NCBI GenBank assembly: GCA_036971475.1
Contig: JBAIZL010000003.1
Span: forward strand, 56,061,842-56,125,841
DNA length: 64,000 bases
Source: Prosapia bicincta
Taxonomy: Eukaryota; Arthropoda; Insecta; Hemiptera; Cercopidae
Reading direction: 5' to 3'
Under the pieces are notes generated by a model. It was given only the letters and a program-made list of their open reading frames with translations, searched no databases and was not told where the DNA came from. This document shows positions 49,401-61,074 of the stretch, piece after piece (the first letter of the stretch is position 1; every line of letters begins with the position of its first letter). Made by a program: the position numbers and the translations under genes.

Positions 49401-49852
49401 TATATACTTAGAATAATGTATTAGGCAAAAAAGTCAACACATCAATTTTACAAAATGAATGAAGGTTATATTTCGTGTTACAAAAATGTCGACGTGTTCT
49501 ATTGGCGATTCTTTTTGCACTTTAAGGCTCTGCATCATTTACTTTGATTGAAGTTTTTGCTGTAATTTTGAAGTTATGGTTTGATGTTTTACTGGATTTT
49601 TCTGCCTGGTCGGCCCTTTTTTACTAGTCGGCTCTACTTTTATTTACTAACATTTTGTTTCACTGTTGCTTCGCCCGTCTTCTTCGCACATCCCGGGAGG
49701 ACATCTTTCTGTCAATGTTTTACATCACGTAAGAATTTATGGAAGGTTAGTCTTTGAATGCTATTAAACTTCAGTAACGTCAGTTCTGTTATACTTCAGT
49801 TTGTTAAAATCTTGCGTTATTGTTTGCTACAAACCCATTTTGCAAACGGCGT

Positions 49853-49985
49853 AGTTCCGTTCCCCGGGATGTACGTGTGCGGTGCACGGACGCGGGTTGG
49901 TTACATCCCATAGATTTTGATGATAAGGCCGAAAGGGTGCCGATCCTAGGCCGGCGTCTAAGCAAGAAGAATTTCGATGACTCTG
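49853..49985. other. GC-rich patch of unknown origin
   Basis: About 130 bases far richer in G and C than the surroundings (for example GTGCGGTGCACGGACGCGGG, AAGGCCGAAAGGGTGCCGAT). It may be a fragment of a retroposon or an RNA pseudogene. I could not place it in a family. Confidence 0.4.
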
Positions 49986-51345
49986 GTGGCAGCTAAATTA
50001 GAATAAACAAATTTATTGTATTTTCGTGTCGTTTAATTTATCTAAATTATTTATTCGTTTTATTTAATCTAGATTTTATGGAATTAAAATGCATCACACT
50101 TGATAAATTTTACGAGCACACCACTATTTCATACTTTTAGTACAAATTAATTTTTGCGTACAATGATTTTCCTATAGCTATATTATCGCCCAGACCAAAG
50201 TACACTATGTTATACAAATGCGCCGATTTCGATTCTCGTTTCCAGGAATCGTTGATTGTAATGGTATCTAGTGATAGACGATACTCGATCCTGCAATGAT
50301 TAAAGCGCCGATTCCAATTCTTGTTTTTTACAACTGTTGAAATTCGTGAACGGTGTAACTTATTGGGAAAATAACTAATCATCAACTATGTCTTATTTAT
50401 GTATTGTTTGCTTTGAATGAATTAAACGAATAAAGCAAATGGAAATTTGAGATAACGAAAATATTATTATTATTTGTAACGCAACAACAAAGACGATCGC
50501 AAGCACTCATGGTCCGTTTATTTGTCATTTTTATCCGATATGTTTGTCATGCTTTCAGATATTCCTATTCATAAATCGTAACAAAGAACGTTTTGTGTAG
50601 CCTATTACATTAAAACAGAGTTTTCAAAACGCTTCGCCATATGACCGAGATGTAACCTTAATTATTATTAGAGAATTTCATGGAGGCATATATAACTTGA
50701 AAGAATCGAGAATCGATCTAAGAATCTAAAATCGAAAGAAAAAGTTTAGAATCGGAATTGGTAGCGGAATCGAAAGGTTTAGGAACTTCCATCCCAACTA
50801 TATTATAATAGGTTCATTTCTCCTGAAAAGTAAAACAATATAACGGTCAACGTAGTTTTTAAGCCGACAAATTAAAAACTAGTTTTGAGGTCACGATGGT
50901 TTATTTGTATTGCTAATGCGTCATATCCGGATTGTTTTAATTTGAAAGATTCTCTCTTAGTACGGCAATGAAGCAGTCGCAAGGTAGAGGGTAGGGCTGA
51001 GTAGGCACAGACACACAGATGTGACCATAAACCTGGACTAGAATGTTTGTGCCGCAAGTATATTTACTTTTCTACACTACCCTATTCACTTCTTAAGCAA
51101 GTAGTCCGCGGTTCCCTATGGGACTCCCGGCAACGTCTTAGCGGTAAGATGTCACTGAAATAATTTTATTTAACACGTTCGTTGCGGCCGTTACTGTCAC
51201 TGTGTGATACATGAAAAAATAAATATAGGAATCGGCTTCATATGCAGTACGACTTCAGAGTAAATGTATCAAGTATGGAGCCTAACTTTACTGAAATCAT
51301 CAACTCAAAAGACAGAATCAACTCATTTCACTGAAATAATTGTTA

Positions 51346-51346
<1 letters not shown>

Positions 51347-51387
<41 letters not shown>

Positions 51388-51432
51388 CGTGTGTGCATGT
51401 GTGAGAGGGAGAGTGTGTGTGTGTGTGTGTGT
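51347..51432. repeat. (GT)n microsatellite
   Basis: About 85 bases of GT with a short GAGAGGGAGAG interruption. Confidence 0.96.
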
Positions 51433-52419
51433 GGTAATTGTATTGTAAAATAATTTTGAATTAATAATATTATTAAGTCTTGTTATATTTTTATTCGATA
51501 GTTTTTCTCTGCTTATTTTGATTAAAACACGCTTGTGATACTTGTTTGTATTTCATTAACTCTTTCTTAAAATATTAATATAAATAGGTTTAATAAATAT
51601 CGCCTGGACCTACAAACATCAACATGTGATAGGTTCCCATTGTGTATCTTAAATAAAACTAAAACACTCCGTGAATATACTTAAAGTTATCAAAAACCTC
51701 CTTAATAAATACATTCCAATTAAAAACAGCTGAGCATGATTTGTAAACAAATACTTTAACCAAAAGCTTTCATTAAAAATATTGTTTATAAAGAAATGTT
51801 GTTATGCAAAACGTGAATTAGGGCCTATTATATGAATTCTATTTGTATCAATAAATAAAATTATACAAAACTTCTACCTTTATTCGGATCTAGACTCTGG
51901 ACTTTGTCGTGTGCTAGTAATTAATTACATTTTGTTGTTATTAATAATTTACTGAAAAGATTCAATAAATCATTGACTTTACTGAAATTAGTTTTGAATG
52001 TGCCTGTACCCTCAGTGGAAACCAACATGTTCTCTAAACTTCAAGAATAAACGCTGTCTTGAGGAAAGCTTCACAATTTGCCAGTACTGGGCAATGCTTT
52101 GTGACGTTATGAAAACATCGGATTTAGGAACGTGTAGTGCACAAATTTGATGTTGCGAAGAACGATAAATTTCCTTCTCAAATAAGAAAAGTAAACCCTA
52201 AAAATTTAAGCATCACCCAAATTTATTCACGAAATACAACGGATAAAATTCACTTTCGCCGTCCACCAGTGCTATTAACTAACATTTTACTTAGCATACA
52301 ATAATTTACAAAATAATGTATACTGATTTAGAAATTAAAATAAAAAGGTATTTTTAATCCCCCAACATACAATTTAATGTAATGTTTTATTTTATTAAGT
52401 AATTTTGTTCGTTGCTCAC

Positions 52420-52532
52420 CTGAAATGACCCTGTTCTTCAAGAGATTTAGAAAAGGTTGTGTCGAAAGGGGTAATTTCGAAGTTAGGTCGAGACAAAGAA
52501 CATGTAAGCGGGTAGACATTCATCTCAGCAGT
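52420..52532 (-). CDS. Putative internal exon of an unidentified gene (113 bp)
   Basis: On the minus strand a pyrimidine-bearing acceptor (TTCTATTCACAG) precedes an open segment and a consensus donor (CAG then GTGAGC) follows. Entering in phase 0, the 37 codons begin TAEMNVYPLTCSLSR, continue PNFEITPFDTTFSKSLEEQG and end HF plus two bases, so it exits in phase 2. The composition looks protein-like and hydrophilic, with one Cys. The phase matches the exon at 59168, which exits in phase 0. The two are separated by 6.6 kb that is mostly 136-bp satellite. I do not recognise the protein; an Ig-like beta-strand pattern is only an impression. Alternative: a chance frame with good splice sites. Confidence 0.5.
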
Positions 52533-52539
52533 CTGTGAA

Positions 52540-52935
52540 TAGAAAATAAATATTAACAATAAATTTAAATGCGGATCAACAGCTTTTTAATGCACATCTA
52601 TGTAATGTTTCTTATTTAAAAACAAGGTAAAACAGCGCAACACAACAGTACCTAAACAAAAAAAGAGTAAAGTCATTGTGATTAGGCGGTAACGAGTAAT
52701 TGTCATCATAAAATATTCCAAGAAACAGAATCTTCCTCTTGGCTACACTTTACAACACTCTTCTCGCGTACAATATAAAATATAACCCTATCTCCATATG
52801 TTCATGTCAATGCCAAATGCCCCTCAAGTTCTTACACTGGTGGCAAATTATCTCGCGCTGTAAAAGTACGCTATGCTCTGATCAGCTGTTGCCATCATTG
52901 CGCAGCGCTGCAGGTAGAAAATTGTAGTAACTAAA
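52540..52935. other. Gap within putative intron, nothing recognised
   Basis: Contains an open plus-strand frame at 52739-52927 without domain support and a hairpin-prone GCGCTG/CAGCGC pair around 52856-52910. No feature called. Confidence 0.45.
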
Positions 52936-53000
52936 TACAATAAAACTCCCTCTTATCCGAAATAATTGGGGCAGAACCATTTCGGATAAGCAATGGTAAG
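52936..53000. mobile_element. Possible end of a pogo/Tigger-like DNA transposon
   Basis: TACAATAAAACTCCCTCTTA followed by the inverted pair CTTATCCGAAAT (52952-52963) and ATTTCGGATAAG (52979-52990) resembles the end structure of pogo/Tigger-type elements, which start CAGTARAAC after a TA target. The matching other end was not found, so it would be a fragment. Confidence 0.3.
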
Positions 53001-53209
53001 TATCTTTAGGTATATTTCTTCAAGCAAAACCACGTAACACCTGTTTTACTGGAAATATTACATTAGTTGTATTTTCTAACAATCTCCCAATCCTCTCACA
53101 TTAACCGCATTGGCGTAAAAATCGTGTAAAAATTCAATTGCTTTTGTAAAGTAGAAAGCACATTTTTATAGTTTGGGTGTTTTACAAATCCTTTTACTAG
53201 CTCACAATT

Positions 53210-53215
<6 letters not shown>

Positions 53216-53278
<63 letters not shown>

Positions 53279-53286
53279 ATATATAT
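53216..53286. repeat. (TA)n microsatellite
   Basis: About 70 bases of nearly pure TA, next to a SINE fragment. Confidence 0.97.
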
Positions 53287-53299
53287 GTATAGTACAAAT

Positions 53300-53515
53300 T
53301 ATCAATTGTTGGTAAAATACTTTTTTTATTCAACCAATGAAATATTTTTTTCAACCCGTAGTGGATGACAATTGATGTTAATGCAGTTTTTTCAAATATT
53401 TATTTATTAGTTAAATTTTTGAAGGTTGATGTCTCGGTCGCGTTTGAAGTAAATGACTACGTGTTTGAAATCCAACACTCAGGTATTGAGGTAACTTTCC
53501 CATAGTTAGAAATTC
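53300..53515 (-). mobile_element. tRNA-derived SINE relic
   Basis: The body words (TTGGTAAAATACTTTTTTTA, GTGGATGACAATTGATGTTA) match the family in the same orientation as the unit-borne copies. The tRNA-like head is strongly diverged (near 53430-53510). A similarly diverged head occurs near 2715-2780. Confidence 0.5.
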
Positions 53516-53985
53516 AATGCATAGGATGTATATGAAATTTAAGAGAAAGGCTTTTGGCAGTAATTATGCATTACAAGAGGTGGATAGAATGAGAAATTAC
53601 AGATCATCATCAGCTGCATAAACTAGAAACGAAAAGAAGAAATCATATAAACAGTAACCAAACACAAATTATAGTCCATCATCATATACTGTATAGAGAA
53701 GAAAATGAAAAATTGCGAGGAAATTATTTTTCTATTTTTCTACTTAATATTGTGATTCTGACATATCTATGTACATATTTATATAAATTGTAATTACAAA
53801 TTAAAACATAACTAAATTATTATCTTTCTTTGTTAACCTCAGTAGGAATGACTTTAAACAGATTTTTTCTATATTCCTTGTTTTTAATATTGTGATTATT
53901 ACTGTGCTAAGATTATATCTGTTTCGTTGCATGGGGCAATATCCCACAGGTTGTAATTGCGTCACAGATAAGTCGCAACAGTATA
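53516..53985. other. Spacer before 136-bp satellite
   Basis: AT-rich DNA inside the putative intron. No feature recognised. Confidence 0.45.
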
Positions 53986-53987
53986 TC

Positions 53988-56900
53988 CTAAACAGCTAGG
54001 AGCTACTAAAGGCAATAAGACTCAAGGCTAGTCTATAAACGTATACGACAAGATATAGTCTCCGGCTTGGTGTGCTCCCATACAAGCTGAGAGAGCTTGC
54101 TGGGTTCCTAAACTTATTTAGTTTAGCAACTAGGAGCTACTAAAGGCAATAAAACTCAAGGCTAGTCTATAAACGTATACGGCAAGATATAGAGTCTCCG
54201 GCTTGGTGTGCTCCCATACAAGCTGAGAGAGCTTGCTGGGTTCCTAAACTTATTTAGTTTAGCAACTAGGAGCTACTAAAGGCAATAAGACTCAAGGCTA
54301 GTCTATAAACGTATACGGCAAGATATAGAGTCTCCGGCTTGGTGAGCTCCCATACAAGCTGAGAGAGCTTGCTGGGTTCCTAAACTTATTTAGTTAAGCA
54401 ACTAGGAGCTACTAAAGGCAATAAGACTCAAGGCTAGTCTATAAACGTATACGGCAAGATATAGAGTCTCCGGCTTGGTGTGCTCCCATACAAGCTGAGA
54501 GAGCTTGCTGGGTTCCTAAACTTATTTAGTTTAACAACTAGGAGCTACTAAAGGCAATAAGACTCAAGGCTAGTCTATAAACGTATACGGCAAGATATAG
54601 TCTCCGGCTTGGTGTGCTCCCATACAAGCTGAATGAGCTTGCTGGGTTCCTAAACTTATTTAGTTTAGCAACTGGGAGCTACTAAAGGCAATAAGACTCA
54701 AGGCTAGTCTATAATCGTATACGGCAAGATATAGAGTCTCCGGCTTGGTGTGCTCCCATACAAGCTGAGAGAGCTTGCTGGGTTCCTAAACTTATTTAGT
54801 TTAGCAACTAGGAGCTACTAAAGGCAATAAGACTCAAGGCTAGTCTATAAACGTATACGGCAAGATATAGAGTCTCCGGCTTGGTGTGCTCCCATACAAG
54901 CTGAGAGAGCTTGCTGGGTTCCTAAACTTATTTAGTTAAGCAACTAGGAGCTACTAAAGGCAATAAGACTCAAGGCTAGTCTATAAACGTATACGGCAAG
55001 ATATAGAGTCTCCTGCTTGGTGTGCTCCCATACAAGCTGAGAGAGCTTGCTGGGTTCCTAAACTTATTTAGTTTAGCAACTAGGAGCTACTAAAGGCAAT
55101 AAGACTCAAGGCTAGTCTATAAACGTATACGGCAAGATATAGAGTCTCCGGCTTGGTGTGCTCCCATACAAGCTGAGAGAGCTTGCTGGGTTCGTAAACT
55201 TATTTAGTTTAGCAACTAGGAGCTACTAAAGGCAATAAGACTCAAGGCTAGTCTATAAACGTATACGGCAAGATATAGAGTCTCCGGCTTGGTGTGCTCC
55301 CATACAAGCTGAGAGAGCTTGCTGGGTTCCTAAACTTATTTAGTTTAGCAACTAGGAGCTACTAAAGGCAATAAGACTCAAGGCTAGTCTATAAACGTAT
55401 ACGGCAAGATATAGAGTCTCCGGCTTGGTGTGCTCCCATACAAGCTGAGAGAGCTTGCTGGGTTCCTAAACTTATTTAGTTAAGCAACTAGGAGCTACTA
55501 AAGGCAATAAGACTCAAGGCTAGTCTATAAACGTATACGGCAAGATATAGAGTCTCCGGCTTGGTGTGCTCCCATACAAGCTGAGAGAGCTTGCTGGGTT
55601 CCTAAACTTATTTATTTAAGCAACTAGGAGCTACTAAAGGCAATAAGACTCAAGGCTAGTCTATAAACGGATACGGCAAGATATAGAGTCTCCTGCTTGG
55701 TGTGCTCCCATACAAGCTGAGAGAGCTTGCTGGGTTCCTAAACTTATTTAGTTTAACAACTAGGAGCTACTAAAGGCAATAAGACTCAAGGCTAGTCTAT
55801 AAACGTATACGGCAAGATATAGTCTCCGGCTTGGTGTGCTCCCATACAAGCTGAATGACCTTGCTGGGTTCCTAAACTTATTTAGTTTAGCAACTAGGAG
55901 CTACTAAAGGCAATAAGACTCAAGGCTAGTCTATAAACGTATACGGCAAGATATAGAGTCTCCGGCTTGGTGTGCTCCCATACAAGCTGAGAGAGCTTGC
56001 TGGGTTCCTAAACTTATTTAGTTTAGCAACTAGGACCTACTAAAGGCAATAAGACTCAAGGCTAGTCTATAAACGTATACGGCAAGATATAGAGTCTCCG
56101 GCTTGGTGTGCTCCCATACAAGCTGAGAGAGCTTGCTGGGTTCCTAAACTTATTTAGTTTAGCAACTAGGAGCTACTAAAGGCAATAAGACTCAAGGCTA
56201 GTCTATAAACGTATACGGCAAGATATAGAGTCTCCGGCTTGGTGTGCTCCCATACAAGCTGAGAGAGCTTGCTGGGTTCCTAAACTTATTTAGTTTAGCA
56301 ACTAGGAGCTACTAAAGGCAATAAGACTCAAGGCTAGTCTATAAACGTATACGGCAAGATATAGAGTCTCCAGGTTGGTGTGCTCCCATACAAGCTGAGA
56401 GAGCTTGCTGGGTTCCTAAACTTATTTAGTTTAGCAACTAGGAGCTACTAAAGGCAATAAGACTCAAGGCTAGTCTATAAACGTATACGGCAAGATATAG
56501 AGTCTCCGGCTTGGTGTGCTCCCATACAAGCTGAGAGAGCTTGCTGGGTTCCTAAACTTATTTAGTTTAGCAACTAGGAGCTACTAAAGGCAATAAGACT
56601 CAAGGCTAGTCTATAAACGTATACGGCAAGATATAGAGTCTCCGGCTTGGTGTGCTCCCATACAAGCTGAATGAGCTTGCTGGGTTCCTAAACTTATTTA
56701 GTTTAGCAACTAGGAGCTACTAAAGGCAATACGACTCAAGGCTAGTCTATAAACGTATACGGCAAGATATAGAGTCTCCGGCTTGGTGTGCTCCCATACA
56801 AGCTGAGAGAGCTTGCTGGGTTCCTAAACTTATTTAGTTAAGCAACTAGGAGCTACTAAAGGCACTAAGACTCAAGGCTAGTCTATAAACGTATACGGCA

Positions 56901-59148
56901 AGATATAGAGTCTCCTGCTTGGTGTGCTCCCATACAAGCTGAGAGAGCTTGCTGGGTTCCTAAACTTATTTAGTTTAGCAACTAGGAGCTACTAAAGGCA
57001 ATAAGACTCAAGGCTAGTCTATAAACGTATACGGCAAGATATAGAGTCTCCGGCTTGGTGTGCTCCCATACAAGCTGAATGAGCTTGCTGGGTTCCTAAA
57101 CTTATTTAGTTTAGCAACTAGGAGCTACTAAAGGCAATAAGACTCAAGGCTAGTCTATAAACGTATACGGCAAGATATAGAGTCTCCGGCTTGGTGTGCT
57201 CCTATACAAGCTGAGAGAGCTTGCTGGGTTCCTAAACTTATTTAGTTAAGCAACTAGGAGCTACTAAAGGCAATAAGACTCAAGGCTAGTCTATAAACGT
57301 ATACGGCAAGATATAGAGTCTCCTGCTTGGTGTGCTCCCATACAAGCTGAGAGAGCTTGCTGGGTTCCTAAACTTATTTAGTTTAACAACTAGGAGCTAC
57401 TAAAGGCAATAAGACTCAAGACTAGTCTATAAACGTATACGGCAAGATATAGTCTCCGGCTTGGTGTGCTCCCATACAAGCTGAATGAGCTTGCTGGGTT
57501 CCTAAACTTATTTAGTTTAGCAACTAGGAGCTACTAAAGGCAATAAGACTCAAGGCTAGTCTATAAACGTATACGGCAAGATATAGAGTCTCCGGCTTGG
57601 TGTGCTCCCATACAAGCTGAGAGAGCTTGCTGGGTTCCTAAACGTATTTAGTTTAGCAACTAGGAGCTACTAAAGGCAATAAGACTCAAGGCTAGTCTAT
57701 AAACGTATACGGCAAGATATAGAGTCTCCGGCTTGGTGTGCTCCAATACAAGCTGAGAGAGCTTGCTGGGTTCCTAAACTTATTTAGTTTAGCAACTAGG
57801 AGCTACTAAAGGCAATAAGACTCAAGGCTAGTCTATAAACGTATACGGCAAGATATAGAGTCTCCGGCTTGGTGTGCTCCCATACAAGCTGAATGAGCTT
57901 GCTGGGTTCCTAAACTTATTTAGTTTAGCAACTAGGAGCTACTAAAGGCAATACGACTCAAGGCTAGTCTATAAACGTATACGGCAAGATATAGAGTCTC
58001 CGGCTTGGTGTGCTCCCATACAAGCTGAGAGAGCTTGCTGGGTTCCTAAACTTATTTAGTTAAGCAACTAGGAGCTACTAAAGGCAATAAGACTCAAGGC
58101 TAGTCTATAAACGTATACGGCAAGATATAGAGTCTCCTGCTTGGTGTGCTCCCATACAAGCTGAGAGAGCTTGCTGGGTTCCTAAACTTATTTAGTTTAG
58201 CAACTAGGAGCTACTAAAGGCAATAAGACTCAAGGCTAGTCTATAAACGTATACGGCAAGATATAGAGTCTCCGGCTTGGTGTGCTCCCATACAAGCTGA
58301 ATGAGCTTGCTGGGTTCCTAAACTTATTTAGTTTAGCAACTAGGAGCTACTAAAGGCAATAAGACTCAAGGCTAGTCTATAAACGTATACGGCAAGATAT
58401 AGAGTCTCCGGCTTGGTGTGCTCCATACAAGCTGAGAGAGCTTGATGGGTTCCTAAACTTATTTAGTTAAGCAACTAGGAGCTACTAAAGGCAATAAGAC
58501 TCAAGGCTAGTCTATAAACGTATACGGCAAGATATAGAGTCTCCTGCTTGGTGTGCTCCCATACAAGCTGAGAGAGCTTGCTGGGTTCCTAAACTTATTT
58601 AGTTTAACAACTAGGAGCTACTAAAGGCAATAAGACTCAAGGCTAGTCTATAAACGTATACGGCAAGATATAGTCTCCGGCTTGGTGTGCTCCCATACAA
58701 GCTGAATGAGCTTGCTGGGTTCCTAAACTTATTTAGTTTAGCAACTAGGAGCTACTAAAGGCAATAAGACTCAAGGCTAGTCTATAAACGTATACGGCAA
58801 GATATAGAGTCTCCGGCTTGGTGTGCTCCCATACAAGCTGAGAGAGCTTGCTGGGTTCCTAAACTTATTTAGTTTAGCAACTAGGAGCTACTAAAGGCAA
58901 TAAGACTCAAGGCTAGTCTATAAACGTATACGGCAAGATATAGAGTCTCCGGCTTGGTGTGCTCCCATACAAGCTGAGAGAGCTTGCTGGGTTCGTAAAC
59001 TTATTTAGTTTAGCAACTAGGAGCTACTAAAGGCAATAAGACTCAAGGCTAGTCTATAAACGTATACGGCAAGATATAGAGTCTCCGGCTTGGTGTGCTC
59101 CCATACAAGCTGAGAGAGCTTGCTGGGTTCCTAAATTTATTTAGTTCA
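53988..59148. repeat. 136-bp satellite, about 38 copies, nine-monomer higher-order repeat
   Basis: CTAGGAGCTACTAAAGGC recurs at 53996, 54130, 54266, 54402, 54538 and onward every 136 bases (134 where AG is lost in GATATAGAGTCTCC). Marked monomers repeat about 1,222 bases apart (nine monomers): AATACGACTCA near 56730 and 57952, and TCTCCTGCTTGG near 55691, 56913 and 58135. TAGTTTAACAAC is spaced nine, twelve and nine monomers apart (54533, 55754, 57374, 58605). Copies are highly alike, so the array is recent. It ends 20 bases before a putative exon. Confidence 0.97.
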
Positions 59149-59167
59149 AAGTAAAATGTTTGCTCAC

Positions 59168-59211
59168 CTCCACCAGATGTCTTTCCAAACCACGAAGCCG
59201 AAATGTCGCTT
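59168..59211 (-). CDS. Putative small internal exon with tandem acceptor (44 or 41 bp)
   Basis: On the minus strand TGTATGTTTTCAG is followed by AAG and then CGACATTTCGG, giving two overlapping acceptors (CAG, then AAG three bases later). The donor is GGAG then GTGAGC. In the frame that exits in phase 0, the codons read TFRLRGLERHLVE and join the phase-0 exon at 52420-52532. Entry is phase 1, matching the exon at 60527-60736. Splicing at the first CAG would create a TAA codon across that junction; splicing at the AAG gives TCG (Ser) and keeps the frame open. A missed exon in between is the main alternative. Confidence 0.45.
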
Positions 59212-59214
59212 CTG

Positions 59215-60346
59215 AAAACATACATTATAATTTGTAAACATTTATTGTAGTGAAAATTATAAATAGATAAGATTGGATAGATATTCTGAAACGTAGATGG
59301 TAACTAGATTGATAAAATTGATATTTAGTTTGTTAGGTAAAAATAGCATGATGTACCTTAACCATATTGGAAGTTGTATAGAAATGCTTACATGAGTATT
59401 GAAGTTTACTTAAGATGTAGACTACTACAGGATCTATGAATCTAAGGGAATCAAATTAATACATAGCTAATTGTTTTTTAATATGACAGATTTACTTTGA
59501 TTTTGCGTTCAAAGTTGTAACATTTACAGGTAGTTACACATAATTATTTTGTCTAACTCTAATTTTCGGTAGGCAATAAAACCCTTATAATTGTTCTTTC
59601 TACCAATAAATATCTAATAAAATTGCACTTAATTATTTTAAGGTGTGCATAGGTTACTGCACTTGGTTTGATAAAGCTTATATTTGAATTATTATTTCTT
59701 AAAGAAATTTTTTTAAAGTTTATAAAACGTTTAATATGTTTTACTTTAAATAGTTGGCTTTGAATTTAAAATAAATTATTTCTTATAGTAGTTAACGCTT
59801 ATCTCTAGCGTGGCTTCTTGTTTCATTCCACTTGATCTCCCACCCACTTACCCATATATTTCTCTTACTCAACTTCCCTCACCTATTCTCTGAATGCTAC
59901 TATACAGTACGTAAACTTTAGTTCCCTAATATCTCCCTTACTAATACAACTTCCTACTTGATTATCTCCTTCACCTAATACCACTTCCTACTTTAACTTT
60001 GCTAGGTTCTAACATTTTCTGCTGCAGGTGTTCGTTGGACGTTCTTTTTATGCATTTGTAGAGATTTTTCTCCATAAATATGCAAGGTATCTCGACGCCA
60101 AACTTAACTCTCCTCTTCAGTGATCGAATTCACATTCCCTACTATGCAGTCTTTAGAAGTATATTATTATGTATGGTATACGAGGTGAGTGCAGTAACCC
60201 TTTTTTTGAAAGATCTTCAACTGAGTGCCCTTTGATAGACAGAGACAGTTTGCTACAATCTCTTACAGTTCAAATATTTTACAAACATTTTTCCTAGCTT
60301 ATACATTTTCCTGTAGAATTTCCCTACATATAGAGAGAGAAAAAAG

Positions 60347-60397
<51 letters not shown>

Positions 60398-60520
60398 GAC
60401 TTAGAAATTGATGCTGGCTTGAACACAAGGATTTGTGCATGAGCAAATATAAGTTCTTACTTAAGCAACTAAGAATAGAATTTCCATTTTCTACAAAACG
60501 AAAGGATCAAATAAAAAGTT
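59215..60520. other. Putative intron
   Basis: No second exon could be recognised here. It contains AT-rich sequence and a (GA)n tract. Confidence 0.4.
60347..60393. repeat. (GA)n microsatellite
   Basis: About 45 bases of GA, preceded by a looser AGAGAGA tract from 60330. Confidence 0.96.
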
Positions 60521-60526
60521 ACTTAC

Positions 60527-60736
60527 AAAACGACTGAGTCCTGTAGAACGCAGGAACTTCAATCTTTAACGGAAATAGTGCGGAATCACTTGTAGATAAT
60601 ATTGCAGCTTTTTTATATACTATTTCCGCTTCCTCTTCTTCTTCATCGTTCTCAGGAATCACCTCGAGAATAGAAACGAACATTATTCTCGGGTATGCGC
60701 TTGACAAATAGCTGAGCATGTCTTCATTGAAAACTG
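60527..60736 (-). CDS. Putative internal exon of an unidentified gene (210 bp)
   Basis: The best coding signal in the window. On the minus strand, TTCTAACTTTACAG looks like a branch site and acceptor and TTTT then GTAAGTAA is a consensus donor. The enclosed 210 bases are open throughout in phase 1 in and phase 1 out. The peptide begins AVFNEDMLSYLSSAYPRIMF, has an acidic run (ENDEEEEEAEI) around residue 30 and ends FPLKIEVPAFYRTQSF. The acceptor is a CAGCAG pair, so three-base alternative use is possible. No transmembrane segment or known catalytic motif is visible and I do not recognise the family. Neighbouring exon candidates are at 62597-62648 and 59168-59211. Confidence 0.6.
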
Positions 60737-60880
60737 CTGTAAAGTTAGAATTGTTATTTAATCTTGTGTCATATATCTACAATATAAATACGATAATAAA
60801 CAGTAAGGTTGCTGACATGCATATCATGATACAGTATATATATATATAGAATATCAAATGTGTTTTCCTGTTAGAATATT

Positions 60881-61057
60881 TTTAAGATCAAATAATACAC
60901 ACAAATACAGGAATATTTAATTTATTGAACAATAAATTACTATAAGTTACTATTGTAACTCCTAAAGATGTTGGTAATGTAAACCAACGAGGGGCTTTGA
61001 GTTTATTGTTCAATAAATTAAATATTCCTGTATTTGTGTGTATTATTTGATCTTAAA
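60881..61057. repeat. Perfect 56-bp inverted repeat around a hammerhead relic, in (TA)n
   Basis: The left arm 60881-60936 and right arm 61002-61057 are exact reverse complements over 56 bases (left arm starts TTTAAGATCAAATAATACAC). The 65-base centre holds a decayed hammerhead. Short TA tracts lie outside both arms (60837-60849 and 61057-61074). The architecture matches the foldback element at 23807-24024 with unrelated arm sequence. It lies in the putative intron upstream of the 60.5-kb exon. Confidence 0.85.
60957..61005 (+). ncRNA. Hammerhead ribozyme relic at centre of the inverted repeat
   Basis: Helix I AACTC (60957-60961) pairs with GAGTT (60999-61003). Core strand is CTAAAGA (60962-60968), then extra T, helix II GTTGG (60970-60974) with CCAAC (60984-60988), GAG (60989-60991), GGGCTT in place of AAGCTT, then T. 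Both helices still pair, but G5 and A14 have changed and helix III is disturbed, so it should be inactive. Confidence 0.5.
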
Positions 61058-61074
61058 TATATATATATATATAC

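Larger units (their letters stand above)
46442..52419. other. AT-rich DNA, likely intergenic or intronic
   Basis: No exon pair or element family recognised with confidence. Contents noted: a G-rich degenerate GAGTGGGTGAG-type tract at about 46925-47040, a GC-rich patch at 49853-49985 and a (GT)n tract at 51347-51432. If the minus-strand gene with exons at 52.4-62.7 kb continues, its downstream exons should lie here, but none could be chosen reliably. Confidence 0.45.
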
